Assembly: GCA_023251455.1 (NCBI GenBank)
Contig: JAHEYT010000024.1
Location: 105,219-169,218, forward strand
Source of the DNA: Bacteroidota bacterium
GTDB taxonomy: Bacteria > Bacteroidota > Bacteroidia > Bacteroidales > Prolixibacteraceae
Reading direction: 5' to 3'
DNA: 64,000 nucleotides
Below, in pieces: positions 31,026 to 41,504 of this stretch. Position numbers and translations under genes: made by a program. Under the pieces are notes generated by a model that made no database searches, was not told the DNA's origin, and was given only the letters and a program-made list of their open reading frames with translations. Position 1 is the stretch's first letter, and every line of letters begins with the position of its first letter.

Positions 31026-32834
31026 CTATTCAGCCTTTTTAGTATAATTTTTTACCCATTTAGGAATCGCATTTGCCAAAATTACGATGGCACACACCAT
31101 GATAATTCCAGTAAGAACAAGGTTTATCAGTCCTTTTACGTATGTTCCGTCAACCTGAATTTGTGGCAGATAAATGTTTTTCATGTTCAACCAACAGGCA
31201 GTTAGAGTGGTTATTCCCAAAAAGATCATTGGAGCCATGGTAAACCAGGCATATTTTTTCTTTCCTGAATTGATAATAAACGATGTACCTACCGTAAGTG
31301 CTATGGTTGCCAGCAACTGATTGGCTGCTCCAAACATGGGCCAGATGGTGGCTACACTTCCGGAGTAAATGAAATACCCCCACAGAAAAACAAACATCGC
31401 ACTGGCAATTAAATTTCCGGGTAACCAGTTGGTCCGGCCAAAAGGTTTGTAAACTTTACCAATCGCTTCCTGAATAATGAACCGGCCAATACGCGTTCCG
31501 GCATCGATGGTGGTAAGGATAAACAAAGCTTCGAACATGATGGCAAAATGGTACCAATAGCTCATCAAGGATTTTAATCCTGGAATGGCTGAGAAGATTT
31601 TGGCCATCCCAACGGCCAGGGTAACTGCACCACCAGTGCGGCCTGCCAGGTTTTCGCCTACTTCTTTTGAAAGCTCGTTGATATTGGAATCCACAAAACC
31701 CATCGCATGAAGCTGTGGGGCAAACTGACTAAACTTTTCGACAGGAATGTTGATGATGAAATAGTCGAGTGGCAACAAACTGGCTGCTGCCAGTAAAGCC
31801 ATGATACTTACAACACCTTCGGCCAACATGGCACCCGAGCTGATCATTTTGATGTGAGTAACACTCGACAACATTTTGGATGTTGTTCCTGAACTAACCA
31901 AGGCATGAAATCCGGAGATAGCTCCGCAGGCAATGGTAATGAACAGATAGGGGAATAATGTACCCGAAATTACCGGTCCACCACCGTGAATGAAAGTGGT
32001 AAAAGCTGGCATATTTAATTCAGGAGAAACAATTACAATACCGATGGCAAGCAAACCAATGACTCCCAGTTTCATAAACGAGCTCAGGTAATCGCGTGGC
32101 GAAAGCAACAGCCATACCGGCAAGGCAGAAGCCAGAAATCCGTATCCGCCCAATATCAGGGTTAAAGTTTTACGGTCGTAAGTAAACCACGACTCCAAAA
32201 CAGATCCCGGAATAAACCGGCCAACAATGACTGCACCAATAAGCATAATAACCCCGGCAATAGTGGCTGCAGTAGTTTTACCCGGGGTCAGTTTGAACAT
32301 CCATACCCCCATCAGTAGAGCAATCGGAATGGTTGAAGCAATGGTAAAGGTTCCCCACGAACTTTCGGCAAGGGCATTCACAACCACCATTCCCAGTCCG
32401 GCGAGGGCAACAACCAGGATAATCAATACCGCAATCGAAGCAGTAATACCACTGGTTTTATTGATTTCGGCACGGGCAATCTCGACCAGCGATTTACCAT
32501 CGTGTTTAACCGAAGCCAATAAAATTACCAGGTCGTGCATGGCCCCAGCCATTACTGCCCCAGCCAATATCCAGAGCAATCCGGGCGCAAAACCAAACTG
32601 AACAGCCAGAACTGGCCCAACCAAAGGACCGGCGCCAGCAATGGCTGCAAAATGGTGTCCAAAAAGTACCCATTTGCTCATCGGGTAATAATTGTTGCCA
32701 TCGTACATCCGGGTGGCAGGGGTGATCATATCGTCTTTAAAAATGGCCAGGCGGGCCATTACAAATCCGTAGTAATACCGATAGGCCAATATGAAAACCA
32801 AAATGGTGCCAATTATTATCGGGGTTGCATTCAT
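31026..32834 (-). CDS. cstA: CstA family carbon-starvation transporter
   Basis: A 602-residue polytopic inner-membrane protein with many hydrophobic helices across its length. The N-terminal block PATRMYDGNNYYPMSKWVLFGHHFAAIAGAGPLVGP is the CstA signature, and MHDLVILLASVKHDGKSL follows. Family members import pyruvate or peptides. The protein is shorter than E. coli CstA (about 700) but complete in its core. It is the last gene before a strong terminator and 44 bp after the FAD oxidoreductase, so it is co-transcribed with the SusC/SusD genes. This is an uncommon place for CstA. Confidence 0.9.
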   Translation of the reverse strand: MNATPIIIGTILVFILAYRYYYGFVMARLAIFKDDMITPATRMYDGNNYYPMSKWVLFGHHFAAIAGAGPLVGPVLAVQFGFAPGLLWILAGAVMAGAMHDLVILLASVKHDGKSLVEIARAEINKTSGITASIAVLIILVVALAGLGMVVVNALAESSWGTFTIASTIPIALLMGVWMFKLTPGKTTAATIAGVIMLIGAVIVGRFIPGSVLESWFTYDRKTLTLILGGYGFLASALPVWLLLSPRDYLSSFMKLGVIGLLAIGIVIVSPELNMPAFTTFIHGGGPVISGTLFPYLFITIACGAISGFHALVSSGTTSKMLSSVTHIKMISSGAMLAEGVVSIMALLAAASLLPLDYFIINIPVEKFSQFAPQLHAMGFVDSNINELSKEVGENLAGRTGGAVTLAVGMAKIFSAIPGLKSLMSYWYHFAIMFEALFILTTIDAGTRIGRFIIQEAIGKVYKPFGRTNWLPGNLIASAMFVFLWGYFIYSGSVATIWPMFGAANQLLATIALTVGTSFIINSGKKKYAWFTMAPMIFLGITTLTACWLNMKNIYLPQIQVDGTYVKGLINLVLTGIIMVCAIVILANAIPKWVKNYTKKAE

Positions 32835-32878
32835 TTATTCCGATGAGTTTAATTGATTTTTGAATTGTGAAATTTAAT

Positions 32879-34558
32879 TTATTTTGTCAATACGGCTTGT
32901 GACGCAATAACGACTTGTCCAGCTTTTAACAATTTTTCCTTCAATAACTCATAAGACACCTGCTGCACTCCAACCTTGTTATCAATCGCTAACACAGCCG
33001 CCATTGCTGCCGATTGTCCCAATATCATAAATACGGGTTCCATTCGGATAGACCCATAGGCAATATGACTGGACGAAACACAAACCGGAACCAGTAAATT
33101 GGTGCATTCTTCTTTCTTTGGAATGATAGAGCCATAAGAAATAGAATACGGAGCCTTTGGATCGACACCTATATCGCCTTCATCCTGAACGAATCCTTCA
33201 GAAGTGACATAGCGCTGAACATTGTGCGAATCCATCGCATACGAGCCCATCCCAACAGGTTGGGGAACTTCGCGTTTGGCAAGTACGTCGTTTTCAGTAG
33301 TCACATAAACACCAATCATGCGACGAGCTTCACGGATGTACAGCTGGCGCGACCAATTTCCATTATCCGGAAATTCATCTTTAGCCAAACCCCACTTTTG
33401 CATTTCATCGTGAATCTCCTTTGGAACCCGCGGATCGTTTGCCACATAATAGAGCAAACCTTTCTGATAATCTTCGTGTTCCCTAATGATTTCTTTCCGG
33501 CGTTCGTAGGTTGCCTCGGGATAATCGTAGTTCATGCCAATAAAGTCGCTACTGAACGGGCCATGGTTATTGGTGTCGGTTTTGCGGTTTGGAATCAGGT
33601 CAAACTTGTTAAACCACTCTCTCCAACCGGCATCAAAAACGCGACCAAGCAATTCGTAGTTGGCCGGATAATAATTGTCGGGTTTCGGGAAAGGCACTAA
33701 ATTATCGGGATTACTGCTCATGCACAAACGGAAACAATAAGCCTGAATTTTAGTATCGCCGGTGCAGTTGGCGGCAATCTTTTCAGAAGAAATGCCATAC
33801 AATAAGCCACTTTCGGGTTTGCCAGGAATCTTGTAAGGATCAATTTTCGTTTTAAAATGATGACCGTGTTGAAAAACTTCGCCTTGAACGCCATTCCATG
33901 TTTCATTATACACCGAACATGCCTCGCGGCCAACATGATATGATACACCAGCCACAGCCATCAGATCGCCTTCGTAAGTAGCATCAATAAACATTTTTCC
34001 TGAAAACGTTTTTCCTGAAAGGGTCTTAAACGAAACAATCTGACCATTTTCTTTTACCAACCCGTTGCTTCTGTCGAGCCATTCGTCGCGCAAAACGGTA
34101 ATTTTATTTTCCACAACAAAGTCTTCGAAAACCTGCTCAGCCACGTGAGGTTCGAAAATCCACATCGTGCGGTTTTCTCCGTCCATAGCAACAGTTCCTT
34201 GACCTTTGTTGCCAAATTCCGAATGTTTCTGCCATTTCCAGGCTGCTGAATCATTGTAGTGCAACCAAACCCGGTGATAAAACTCACGCGAAAGGCCACC
34301 AATAGTCGATTTGTTTCCGGTATCAGTAAAGCCCAATCCCCCGGAAGAAAGCCCGCCCAAATGGGTATCGGGCGACACCACCAAAACTGTTTTACCTGAT
34401 TTTACTGCCTCGACCGCCGAAACGACCGCTGCCGAAGTGCCACCGTAAATGATAATATCGGCCTCGAATTCATTAGGATTTTTAGGTTTGTTGTCACAAC
34501 TACTAAAAAGGAAAACAAAGGCCATGAAGGCGATAAGAAATATTTTGCTCATGTTCAT
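32879..34558 (-). CDS. FAD-dependent oxidoreductase (lipoprotein)
   Basis: A 559-residue exported flavoprotein of the FAD_oxidored (PF12831-like) group. The signal peptide ends in a lipobox (LFSSC, Cys about 21). The dinucleotide-binding region is IIIYGGTSAAVVSAVEAVKSGKTVLVV, a GxGxxG-like loop with an unusual GGTSAA. HLGGLSSGGLGFTDTG and the later FIDATYEGDLMAVAGVSYHVGREA are family hallmarks. GQSAAMAAVLAI closes the FAD site. Such enzymes are frequent in Bacteroidota polysaccharide loci, with mostly unknown sugar substrates. It lies between SusD (88 bp) and CstA (44 bp) in one operon. Confidence 0.87.
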   Translation of the reverse strand: MNMSKIFLIAFMAFVFLFSSCDNKPKNPNEFEADIIIYGGTSAAVVSAVEAVKSGKTVLVVSPDTHLGGLSSGGLGFTDTGNKSTIGGLSREFYHRVWLHYNDSAAWKWQKHSEFGNKGQGTVAMDGENRTMWIFEPHVAEQVFEDFVVENKITVLRDEWLDRSNGLVKENGQIVSFKTLSGKTFSGKMFIDATYEGDLMAVAGVSYHVGREACSVYNETWNGVQGEVFQHGHHFKTKIDPYKIPGKPESGLLYGISSEKIAANCTGDTKIQAYCFRLCMSSNPDNLVPFPKPDNYYPANYELLGRVFDAGWREWFNKFDLIPNRKTDTNNHGPFSSDFIGMNYDYPEATYERRKEIIREHEDYQKGLLYYVANDPRVPKEIHDEMQKWGLAKDEFPDNGNWSRQLYIREARRMIGVYVTTENDVLAKREVPQPVGMGSYAMDSHNVQRYVTSEGFVQDEGDIGVDPKAPYSISYGSIIPKKEECTNLLVPVCVSSSHIAYGSIRMEPVFMILGQSAAMAAVLAIDNKVGVQQVSYELLKEKLLKAGQVVIASQAVLTK

Positions 34559-34646
34559 TTGATTTAGGTTAGTTTCCTCGAAAATAAAAATAATGAAGTG
34601 ATCAGAAATGAATCGATCACCTCATTATTAAAATATAGTATCAATA

Positions 34647-36092
34647 TTAATAGCCTGGATTTTGATCTTTTGCAGGATCAATTGCCGAGTTGTAGTTCAA
34701 TTCAGAAACAGGTATTGGCCACAGCAGGTGTTTATCAGCAACATCCTTGCCTGTAGCCGCCTTGATAATCTCTTTTACTTTACCTGTTCGTTTTAAATCG
34801 TGCCAGCGTTTGGCCTCAAACTGAGTTTCATATCCGCGTTCTCTGATAACAAGATCAATAAATGAATCTTTGTTATAATCCGAGATTTTAAAATCGACAG
34901 TAGCCTCAGCTAAAACAGGATTCTTGCCATAAGCCCGGCGATGTACCATATTGAGTTTCTCAATTGCATCATCTGATATTGAACCCAAGGCACGACAATC
35001 AGCCTCGGCATACAACAACAAAATATCGGTGTAACGGTATAACGGGAAATCGTTACCGCCACCATTTGCATTTGGGGCAAGCGGATCGACAAATTTCTTC
35101 GTCAGGATTGAATTTGATCCAAGTCCGATGTTATACGGATACCAAAGCGAATAACGTAGATCGTTTTTATCCCAACCGGCAATTACCGGGTTGCTGGTAG
35201 TGCTGAAAACAGTATAATAACCGCCACCACCGTAATATTTTGTCCCCGAATGATTAAGGTACATCAAATAGCCAAACCCCTGAGAACTTCCAAGTCTTGA
35301 AAATTTCAGATAGAAAATTTCTTCCGGGGTGGTTATTACTTCAGGCCCAAATATTTTTGAAAAATCATCGGCAGTGGTAACCGGAACCAGCGAATACTTA
35401 CCCGACAAAATGACCTCTTTGGCTTTGTCGCGTGCTTCAGCATTTTTACCCTGATAAAAGTACACATCGGCCAGCAATGACTTTGCTGCCCATTTTGATG
35501 GTTTTCCGGCTATCGACGGACTATCGGGCAAATTAGACTCAGCAAATAGTAAATCGCTGTAAATTAACTGATAAACTTCATCGGCCGTATTTCTTTTAAT
35601 GTTTTGTACGGTCATGTTTTCTTCGGTACGAATTGGCACACCGCCCCAGTTCCGAACCATGGTAAAATAAGTAAAAGCCCGCAAAAATTTAGATTCAGCA
35701 GTGTATTTTGCCACCTCAGCCGCAGACAATTTTTTCCCGTTCGGCGCATTTTTGATCACAATATTGGCATTCCTGATACTTAAATAAAACTTGTCCCAAA
35801 ACCCGCCAATACGGGTCTGGTTTGATCCATCGAGTCCCTGGAAATTACTTAAAACGGCATGACTACCGCGACCATAGCCGTAATCGGTGTAGCATTCCAA
35901 CTGTGTTGGATACAGACCACCCATACATCCGGGATCGCGTAAAGGGGTATAAATAGCAGCAATAGCTGACTCAACTTCGGCCGGGGTATTGTAAAAGGTC
36001 TCAACAGCCAGCGATTTTGGAGATTCAACCAAAGCATCTTCACAAGATAACAGGATGAAAGATGCGAAAATGATATATATTATTTTCTTCAT
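34647..36092 (-). CDS. SusD/RagB family outer-membrane sugar-binding lipoprotein
   Basis: A 481-residue SusD homologue with lipobox LLSC (Cys 17). The N-terminal NTPAEVESAIAAIYTPL and the TPR-like helices (YTAESKFLRAFTYFTMVRNWGGVPI) match the family, as does the C-terminal DILLLYAEADCRALG ... RERGYETQFEAKRWHDLKR block. It binds glycans at the cell surface and caps the SusC channel encoded 18 bp upstream. The ligand cannot be read. Neighbouring GH26 and GH51/GH43 genes suggest hemicellulose such as mannan or arabinan. Confidence 0.95.
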   Translation of the reverse strand: MKKIIYIIFASFILLSCEDALVESPKSLAVETFYNTPAEVESAIAAIYTPLRDPGCMGGLYPTQLECYTDYGYGRGSHAVLSNFQGLDGSNQTRIGGFWDKFYLSIRNANIVIKNAPNGKKLSAAEVAKYTAESKFLRAFTYFTMVRNWGGVPIRTEENMTVQNIKRNTADEVYQLIYSDLLFAESNLPDSPSIAGKPSKWAAKSLLADVYFYQGKNAEARDKAKEVILSGKYSLVPVTTADDFSKIFGPEVITTPEEIFYLKFSRLGSSQGFGYLMYLNHSGTKYYGGGGYYTVFSTTSNPVIAGWDKNDLRYSLWYPYNIGLGSNSILTKKFVDPLAPNANGGGNDFPLYRYTDILLLYAEADCRALGSISDDAIEKLNMVHRRAYGKNPVLAEATVDFKISDYNKDSFIDLVIRERGYETQFEAKRWHDLKRTGKVKEIIKAATGKDVADKHLLWPIPVSELNYNSAIDPAKDQNPGY

Positions 36093-36110
36093 GATTCTTT
36101 ATTTAACCGA

Positions 36111-39100
36111 TTAGAAACCTACTTTTATTCCGAATGTTACCGTTTTTGCTGTTGGGTACGAATAATGGTCGATACCCTGAGCGGTCGAATTAGACCCTCC
36201 CTGCGAGTTTACCTCGGGATCCCACCATGAGTACTTTGTGAATGTCAGCAGATTTTGTCCGCTGGCATAAACTTGCATATTGCGAAGCCAATTCATCCCC
36301 ATTTTTTGGGTTGGTACATTGTACATTAACTGGATATTTCTTAACCTGAGGAACGAACCATCTTCGACCAAACGATCGGAATATCGCATCGATGCATTTC
36401 GGGAAATTACCGGATATTTTGCATCGGTATTTGTCGTGGTCCAATGGTCATTGTATACATCTTTAGTCATATTCAGCCCAAAACCATAGTCAAGTGTATT
36501 GCCAATTGAACTTACATTAACAATGTCATTCCCCTGTGATCCCTGGAAAAACAAAGTCAGTTCGAAATTTTTATACGACATGGTGGAGTTTAACCCATAA
36601 ATAAAATCAGGGTTTGGATCGCCAATAATGGCTTTATCGAACTGGTTAATAATACCATCAGGGGTTCCGGCTGGTCCGGATAAATCTTTGTAGATTTCCT
36701 TTCCATTAGCATCGTACCCATCTTTTTTATATCCGTAGAATACGCCCATTGGAAGGCCCTCTCTCAGTAAGCTCGAATTGTCGGATATAAAAGAAACATC
36801 AATGCTTCCAGTCAAAATTTCCTGTCCGCCATATAACTTAATGACTTTACTCCTGTTAACAGCAATGTTGGCGTTCATATCCCACTTGAATTTGCCGGTT
36901 AAAATTTTCGCATCCAACGAGAATTCTAACCCTTTATTACGAATTTGACCAACATTCTGGATGGTTTGTGTAAAACCAAGAGATGATGGTAGCTTTACTG
37001 TATTCAACAAATCACGGGTATTTTTCAGATAAGCATCGGCACTTAACCGGAACCGGTTATTTAAAATGGCGATGTCAAACCCCAAATCAGCCTGCTCTGT
37101 GGTTTCCCATTTCAAATCGCCAGGCAGAGTTGTTCCCGGAGCAATGGCATTGTACAAGGCATCGCCAAAAATGGTTTTACCCGACGAAAGCTGATTTAAA
37201 GTAGCATACGCATTAATAGCCTGGCTTCCGGTGTAACCATAGCTGCTGCGGAACTTCAAATCAGAAATAAGGTTAACATCCTTCAGGAAACCTTCTTCTT
37301 TTATTTTCCATGCAAAAGCACCCGATGGGAAATATCCCCATTTACTGCCTGCACTGTACTTTGACGAACCATCGGCACGTAAACTTGCGGTTAATAAATA
37401 TCTGTTTTTGAATGAATAGTTTATACGTCCCAGATATGACATCAACGCTGATTTTGTATAACTTGAACTTGGGATGCCCGGATTACTGGCAGATCCTAAG
37501 TCGTAAGTCTCAGGAACATTACTTAAATAGCCATTTCCTGAACCGCCCAGATATCGGTATAAAAAGTTCTGGTAAGTAAAGCCGATCACCGCGCCAATGG
37601 TGTGATTCTCATTGATCGTTTTATTGTAGCTAAGCGTATTCTCGTTCAAAAGGCTGATATTGTTTGACATTGAGACCGAAGCAACACCCTGAGAATTAAC
37701 AAAATTGGTCGATTGATAATAATCGCTTCGGTAATCAGTATTTTCAACACCACCATAAATTTTCAATTTAAGGTCTTTTACCGGCTCAAAAATTAAAGAG
37801 GTATTGGCAAGTACAATATTACTTTCACCTTTGTCAATTTGCTCGTTCAGGAAATTTAAAGGGTTGGTAATTACGTTGGAGATAAAAGGGTAGGCAGTGG
37901 CCAACACCCGATAGGTTCCATCGGTATTGTATGGGGTAAGCGTTGGTGGGGCCGAAATTGCGCCTCCAATAAGCGATTGCCCCCGGTTACCTCCCGAAGA
38001 GTTTTGACGTGAAGTTGTATTTTTCGTTAACGTTGCACCATATTCGAGCGATAACATTTTATTGATCTCGGTGGTGAAATAAGCCCGAAGGGAATATTTT
38101 TTATAATTGCTGTCTGCAATAATTCCCTGCTGGTCGAAGACGTTTCCTGAGATAGAAAATTTAGTTTTCTCGTTACCTCCATTAATCGACAAGGTGTTGC
38201 TGATAATTGGAGCCGACCTAAAAACCATATCCTGCCATTGGTAACCATTGCCAAAGCTGTTAATTTGATCCTGGGTAAAATAAGGGGCCAGCTTATCATT
38301 GGTAGCTTGCTCGTTATAAAAATTAGCATACTCTGTGGCATTCATCATTTCAAGCTTTTTGCGCAAAGTTTGAACACCGTAGCTTGATTCAAAATCAACC
38401 GTTGTTTTTCCAGCTTTTCCTCGCTTGGTAGTAATCAGAATTACACCATTTGCACCCCGCGAACCATAAATGGCGGTTGCTGAAGCATCTTTCAGAATCT
38501 CAACACTTTCGATATCGCCATTGCTTAAAACCGTAGGGTTGCTTCCTGAAAACGGGAACCCATCAATAACATATAGTGGTTCGTTACTACCCTGAATTGA
38601 ATTTGTTCCGCGAATTCGAACGCTTACTGAACCTCCAGGCGCTCCTGTATTTTGGGAAACTTGTACTCCGGGAGCGCGGCCCGACAGCGATTGCATGACA
38701 TTGGATGTTGCAAATGCCTTAATTTCATCACTTTTAACCGATGTGACAGAACCAGTTAAATCGCTCTTTTTTACAGTCCCGTAACCAACTGCCACAACTT
38801 CCTCAATACCGATGGTCTCTTCCTCAAGAACTACATTAATTGTTGATTTATTACCAACAGCAACTTCCTGCATTTTCATACCCACAAACGAGAACTGCAA
38901 GGTTGTATTTTCAGTAACTCGCGGAAGAGTATATTTCCCATCCATATCAGTAATTACCCCAGTCGTTGTACCTTTAACAACAACCGAAACTCCGGGAAGA
39001 GAATTGCCCGATAGATCAGTAACTTTTCCGGAGACAGATTTTTGTTGCTGATTTGATCCCGGAACGTTGGATGGAACTCCAGACCGTTCAATAAGAATCA

Positions 39101-39446
39101 GTTTATTTTCCATCTCTTTGAAAGAATACGGCAACCCTTCGAGTGCAGCAGTCAAAATCTTGCCAACCGTCTTTGAATCAACATCAACCGAAATCCGCTG
39201 ATTAACATCAACTTCGTCGTTGTTGTAGAAAAAACGGTAATTGCTGCTTTTTTCAATTTGTATAAACAACTCCTGCAAGGTCGAATTTTTCAATTTAACA
39301 CTCATGGTGGTGGTTTGCGACCAAACCGACGCACTCAACTGCAAGGTCAGAATCAGGATAAGTAATGAGGTTAGTCTCATAATCAAAAAATACTTTTTTA
39401 ACCATCCACTTCGATAAAGGGACAGGTCAATTCGATTTAATTTCAT
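36111..39446 (-). CDS. SusC-type TonB-dependent receptor with N-terminal STN domain
   Basis: An 1111-residue outer-membrane transporter. Order: signal region, STN domain (LKNSTLQELFIQIEKSSNYRF, about 50-120) that can contact the FecR anti-sigma protein, carboxypeptidase-regulatory domain (VSGKVTDLSGNSLPGVSVVVKG), plug (GYGTVKKSDLTGSVTSV, VRIRGTNSI, YGSRGANGVILITTKRG), and the barrel ending in VTFGIKVGF. The STN domain together with the adjacent FecR and ECF genes indicates transport-coupled induction: ligand binding releases the sigma factor. It is paired with SusD 18 bp downstream and imports oligosaccharides. Confidence 0.95.
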   Translation of the reverse strand: MKLNRIDLSLYRSGWLKKYFLIMRLTSLLILILTLQLSASVWSQTTTMSVKLKNSTLQELFIQIEKSSNYRFFYNNDEVDVNQRISVDVDSKTVGKILTAALEGLPYSFKEMENKLILIERSGVPSNVPGSNQQQKSVSGKVTDLSGNSLPGVSVVVKGTTTGVITDMDGKYTLPRVTENTTLQFSFVGMKMQEVAVGNKSTINVVLEEETIGIEEVVAVGYGTVKKSDLTGSVTSVKSDEIKAFATSNVMQSLSGRAPGVQVSQNTGAPGGSVSVRIRGTNSIQGSNEPLYVIDGFPFSGSNPTVLSNGDIESVEILKDASATAIYGSRGANGVILITTKRGKAGKTTVDFESSYGVQTLRKKLEMMNATEYANFYNEQATNDKLAPYFTQDQINSFGNGYQWQDMVFRSAPIISNTLSINGGNEKTKFSISGNVFDQQGIIADSNYKKYSLRAYFTTEINKMLSLEYGATLTKNTTSRQNSSGGNRGQSLIGGAISAPPTLTPYNTDGTYRVLATAYPFISNVITNPLNFLNEQIDKGESNIVLANTSLIFEPVKDLKLKIYGGVENTDYRSDYYQSTNFVNSQGVASVSMSNNISLLNENTLSYNKTINENHTIGAVIGFTYQNFLYRYLGGSGNGYLSNVPETYDLGSASNPGIPSSSYTKSALMSYLGRINYSFKNRYLLTASLRADGSSKYSAGSKWGYFPSGAFAWKIKEEGFLKDVNLISDLKFRSSYGYTGSQAINAYATLNQLSSGKTIFGDALYNAIAPGTTLPGDLKWETTEQADLGFDIAILNNRFRLSADAYLKNTRDLLNTVKLPSSLGFTQTIQNVGQIRNKGLEFSLDAKILTGKFKWDMNANIAVNRSKVIKLYGGQEILTGSIDVSFISDNSSLLREGLPMGVFYGYKKDGYDANGKEIYKDLSGPAGTPDGIINQFDKAIIGDPNPDFIYGLNSTMSYKNFELTLFFQGSQGNDIVNVSSIGNTLDYGFGLNMTKDVYNDHWTTTNTDAKYPVISRNASMRYSDRLVEDGSFLRLRNIQLMYNVPTQKMGMNWLRNMQVYASGQNLLTFTKYSWWDPEVNSQGGSNSTAQGIDHYSYPTAKTVTFGIKVGF

Positions 39447-39553
39447 AAATTTAAACGCTTTTAAAAGTTAAACTTCGGTTTAATGATTACTGGAGGGAGG
39501 TGTTGGTAGCACTTCCCTTTTTCATTTCAATAAGAGATCATACGCATTGAATC

Positions 39554-40546
39554 TTAATTATTTTGAGAGTTAATTATTATTTTATTGCCTTGAATCTGGC
39601 AGGAGACAAAGTTGGAAAGATCGAAATAGGAAACCGCTTCCAAAATGCTTTCACGACCCAGAACCCCTGTAAATCTCCGGTCTTTCACCATATCGTCGCC
39701 AAAAACAATATCCACGTCAAACCAGCGCTCCAGCTTGGGTTTTAATTCAGCCAGCGATTCGTTGCGGAAAACAAAGCGGCCATCTTTCCATTCTGTCTCC
39801 GGAGCCGTATCGGTTAGCTCCTGAACCACCAGTTTCTTACTTTCCTTATCATACACCAGTTTCTGGTCTGGTTTCATAAGGGTACTCTGATATTTACTTG
39901 ATATGTTTACGCTACCTTCGACCAATGTGGTCGAAACAGATTTTTCTTCAGGATAAGCTTTCAGGTTAAACTTGGTACCCAAAACTTCAACCTCAACTTC
40001 GGCAGTCTTTACTCGGAAAGGATGATTTTTATCCTTCGCAACCGAAAAGAATGCTTCACCTTCCAGCGAAACCTTTCGGCCATTTTTAAAGTTCGAACTG
40101 AAGGTTAATTTACTGCCTGAATTCAGCCAAACACGGGAGCTATCCGGCAAAATGATGCTTGATTTATCACCAAAAGCGCAGGAAATCGTTGTTATTGAAT
40201 CATCTGTATTATTTCGGGTTCCGATGTAATAGCTAAACGGAAGCGACAGTAACAGGATGAGAATAGCGGCATACTTTAAGAACCGATTGAAGTCGATTTG
40301 CTTTGGTTTTCCTGATTTCTCTTTCCTGATTTCATTTCTGAATTTTCGGATTGCATCTTCCAAATGATAGTCATCGGCATTCGTTTCAATGCCTGAACTC
40401 AGCCAGATTTCCCGCAAATCGGAATACAGCTTTTTATTCTCAGCCGACAGGTCAAGCCAATCAGCAATTTCCTTCTTTTCTTCAGGTTCTGCTTCACCTG
40501 AAAACAAGCGGATAAGCAATACATTTATATCAGGGTTGTTTTCCAT
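39554..40546 (-). CDS. FecR family anti-sigma factor
   Basis: A 330-residue single-pass membrane protein. The cytoplasmic N-terminus (IRLFSGEAEPEEKKEIADWLDLS) is followed by a transmembrane helix at about 90-108 (AAILILLLSLPFSYYIG), the FecR domain (LPDSSRVWLNSGSKLTF, LEGEAFFSVAKD, LGTKFNLKAYPEE) and a C-terminal DUF4974-like domain (RRFTGVLGRESILEAVSYF). It should sequester the adjacent ECF sigma factor and receive the signal from the SusC STN domain. It lies between the sigma gene (75 bp) and SusC (107 bp) in the same orientation. Confidence 0.93.
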   Translation of the reverse strand: MENNPDINVLLIRLFSGEAEPEEKKEIADWLDLSAENKKLYSDLREIWLSSGIETNADDYHLEDAIRKFRNEIRKEKSGKPKQIDFNRFLKYAAILILLLSLPFSYYIGTRNNTDDSITTISCAFGDKSSIILPDSSRVWLNSGSKLTFSSNFKNGRKVSLEGEAFFSVAKDKNHPFRVKTAEVEVEVLGTKFNLKAYPEEKSVSTTLVEGSVNISSKYQSTLMKPDQKLVYDKESKKLVVQELTDTAPETEWKDGRFVFRNESLAELKPKLERWFDVDIVFGDDMVKDRRFTGVLGRESILEAVSYFDLSNFVSCQIQGNKIIINSQNN

Positions 40547-40621
40547 TTTTGAGTCTTTTCAATAGCAAGATGCAAGAATTGAAAAAACCCTGTATGCGGG
40601 ATGAAAATAAAATGAAAATTT

Positions 40622-41221
40622 TTATTTCAGCAAAAGGAAAAGAAGGAAAGAAGGTAGATAGTCTTTCAGGTTTTTGCGCAAATTGAGTGTGGCTTTCGAG
40701 AGGTGCATTTCTACCGTTTTAATTGACAATCCCATTATTTCAGCTACTTCCTTATTTTTTTTACCTTCAAAACGCTTCAGTCTGAACACTTTTTGTTGTT
40801 GCTCGGGAAGCAAATTAACGGCATTTTCAATCTTTTCGCTGATGCCATCCATCGTCAGGCTTTGCTCTTCAACTACTTCAGAAATAGATGCAAAACCGAT
40901 ATTTTCCGAAGACGTTTCCAGAAAATATTCATCAAGAGTCTGTTCTTTTTTGAGCTTTCGCAGATAATTGAGCGAATTGTTGCACACCGCCTGGAAAAGG
41001 TAAGCTTTAACTGAAGTATTTATTTGAAGAGATTCGCGGGTTTCCCAGATTTTAAGGAAGGTGTCGGAAACAATTTCCTCAGCAACATCTTTGCGGCCAA
41101 CATACCTTCTGGAGTAGGAACAAAGGCTCACATAGTATTCCCGAAACAAGAAAATGTAGGTTTCCTCATCACCGATGATCAAACCCTTGATACTGTTGGA
41201 AGGCAAATTTTTCGCAATCAT
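40622..41221 (-). CDS. ECF RNA polymerase sigma factor (SusC/FecR-linked)
   Basis: A 199-residue ECF sigma factor. Region 2: SRRYVGRKDVAEEIVSDTFLKIWE and AYLFQAVCNNSLNYLR. Region 4: LPEQQQKVFRLKRFEGKKNKEVAEIMGLSIKTVEMHLSKAT, a textbook helix-turn-helix. It is the first gene of the sigma-FecR-SusC-SusD-FAD-CstA unit and likely activates it when released by FecR. It differs from the second ECF/FecR pair of the window, so each polysaccharide locus has its own switch. Confidence 0.94.
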   Translation of the reverse strand: MIAKNLPSNSIKGLIIGDEETYIFLFREYYVSLCSYSRRYVGRKDVAEEIVSDTFLKIWETRESLQINTSVKAYLFQAVCNNSLNYLRKLKKEQTLDEYFLETSSENIGFASISEVVEEQSLTMDGISEKIENAVNLLPEQQQKVFRLKRFEGKKNKEVAEIMGLSIKTVEMHLSKATLNLRKNLKDYLPSFLLFLLLK

Positions 41222-41381
41222 TTGCCGTAAATGTATAAATTATTCCAGAAGATTTAACCCAATTGATGCCGGCTGAAAATTACTCTCACTTTGAGATATT
41301 ACTATTCTAATTTCCAGAAAGTAAACTTCTCACAAAGCTTTTGAATTGGGAATTTCGGTCGAAAAGTAACGGATCGTCGGT

Positions 41382-41400
41382 TTTCCCGGGAACCGGGAAA
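41382..41400. other. Perfect GC hairpin in the GH26-sigma gap
   Basis: TTTCCCGG / CCGGGAAA 8-bp stem with a 3-nt loop in the 283-bp gap between GH26 and the ECF sigma gene. No T tract follows. It may be a regulatory or mRNA 3'-end structure. Confidence 0.4.
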
Positions 41401-41504
41401 TTGATTTTCCACGATTACCCGCCCTGTACGCCTTTCAAGTTTTATCCTGATGTTTGAGGAACAAATCGAAGAAATGTTATTAACCGTGGCAATCCTGATG
41501 ATAT

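Noticed and set aside
39494-39516. Terminator between FecR and SusC
   Set aside because: The T run is on the plus strand, while the genes are read on the minus strand.
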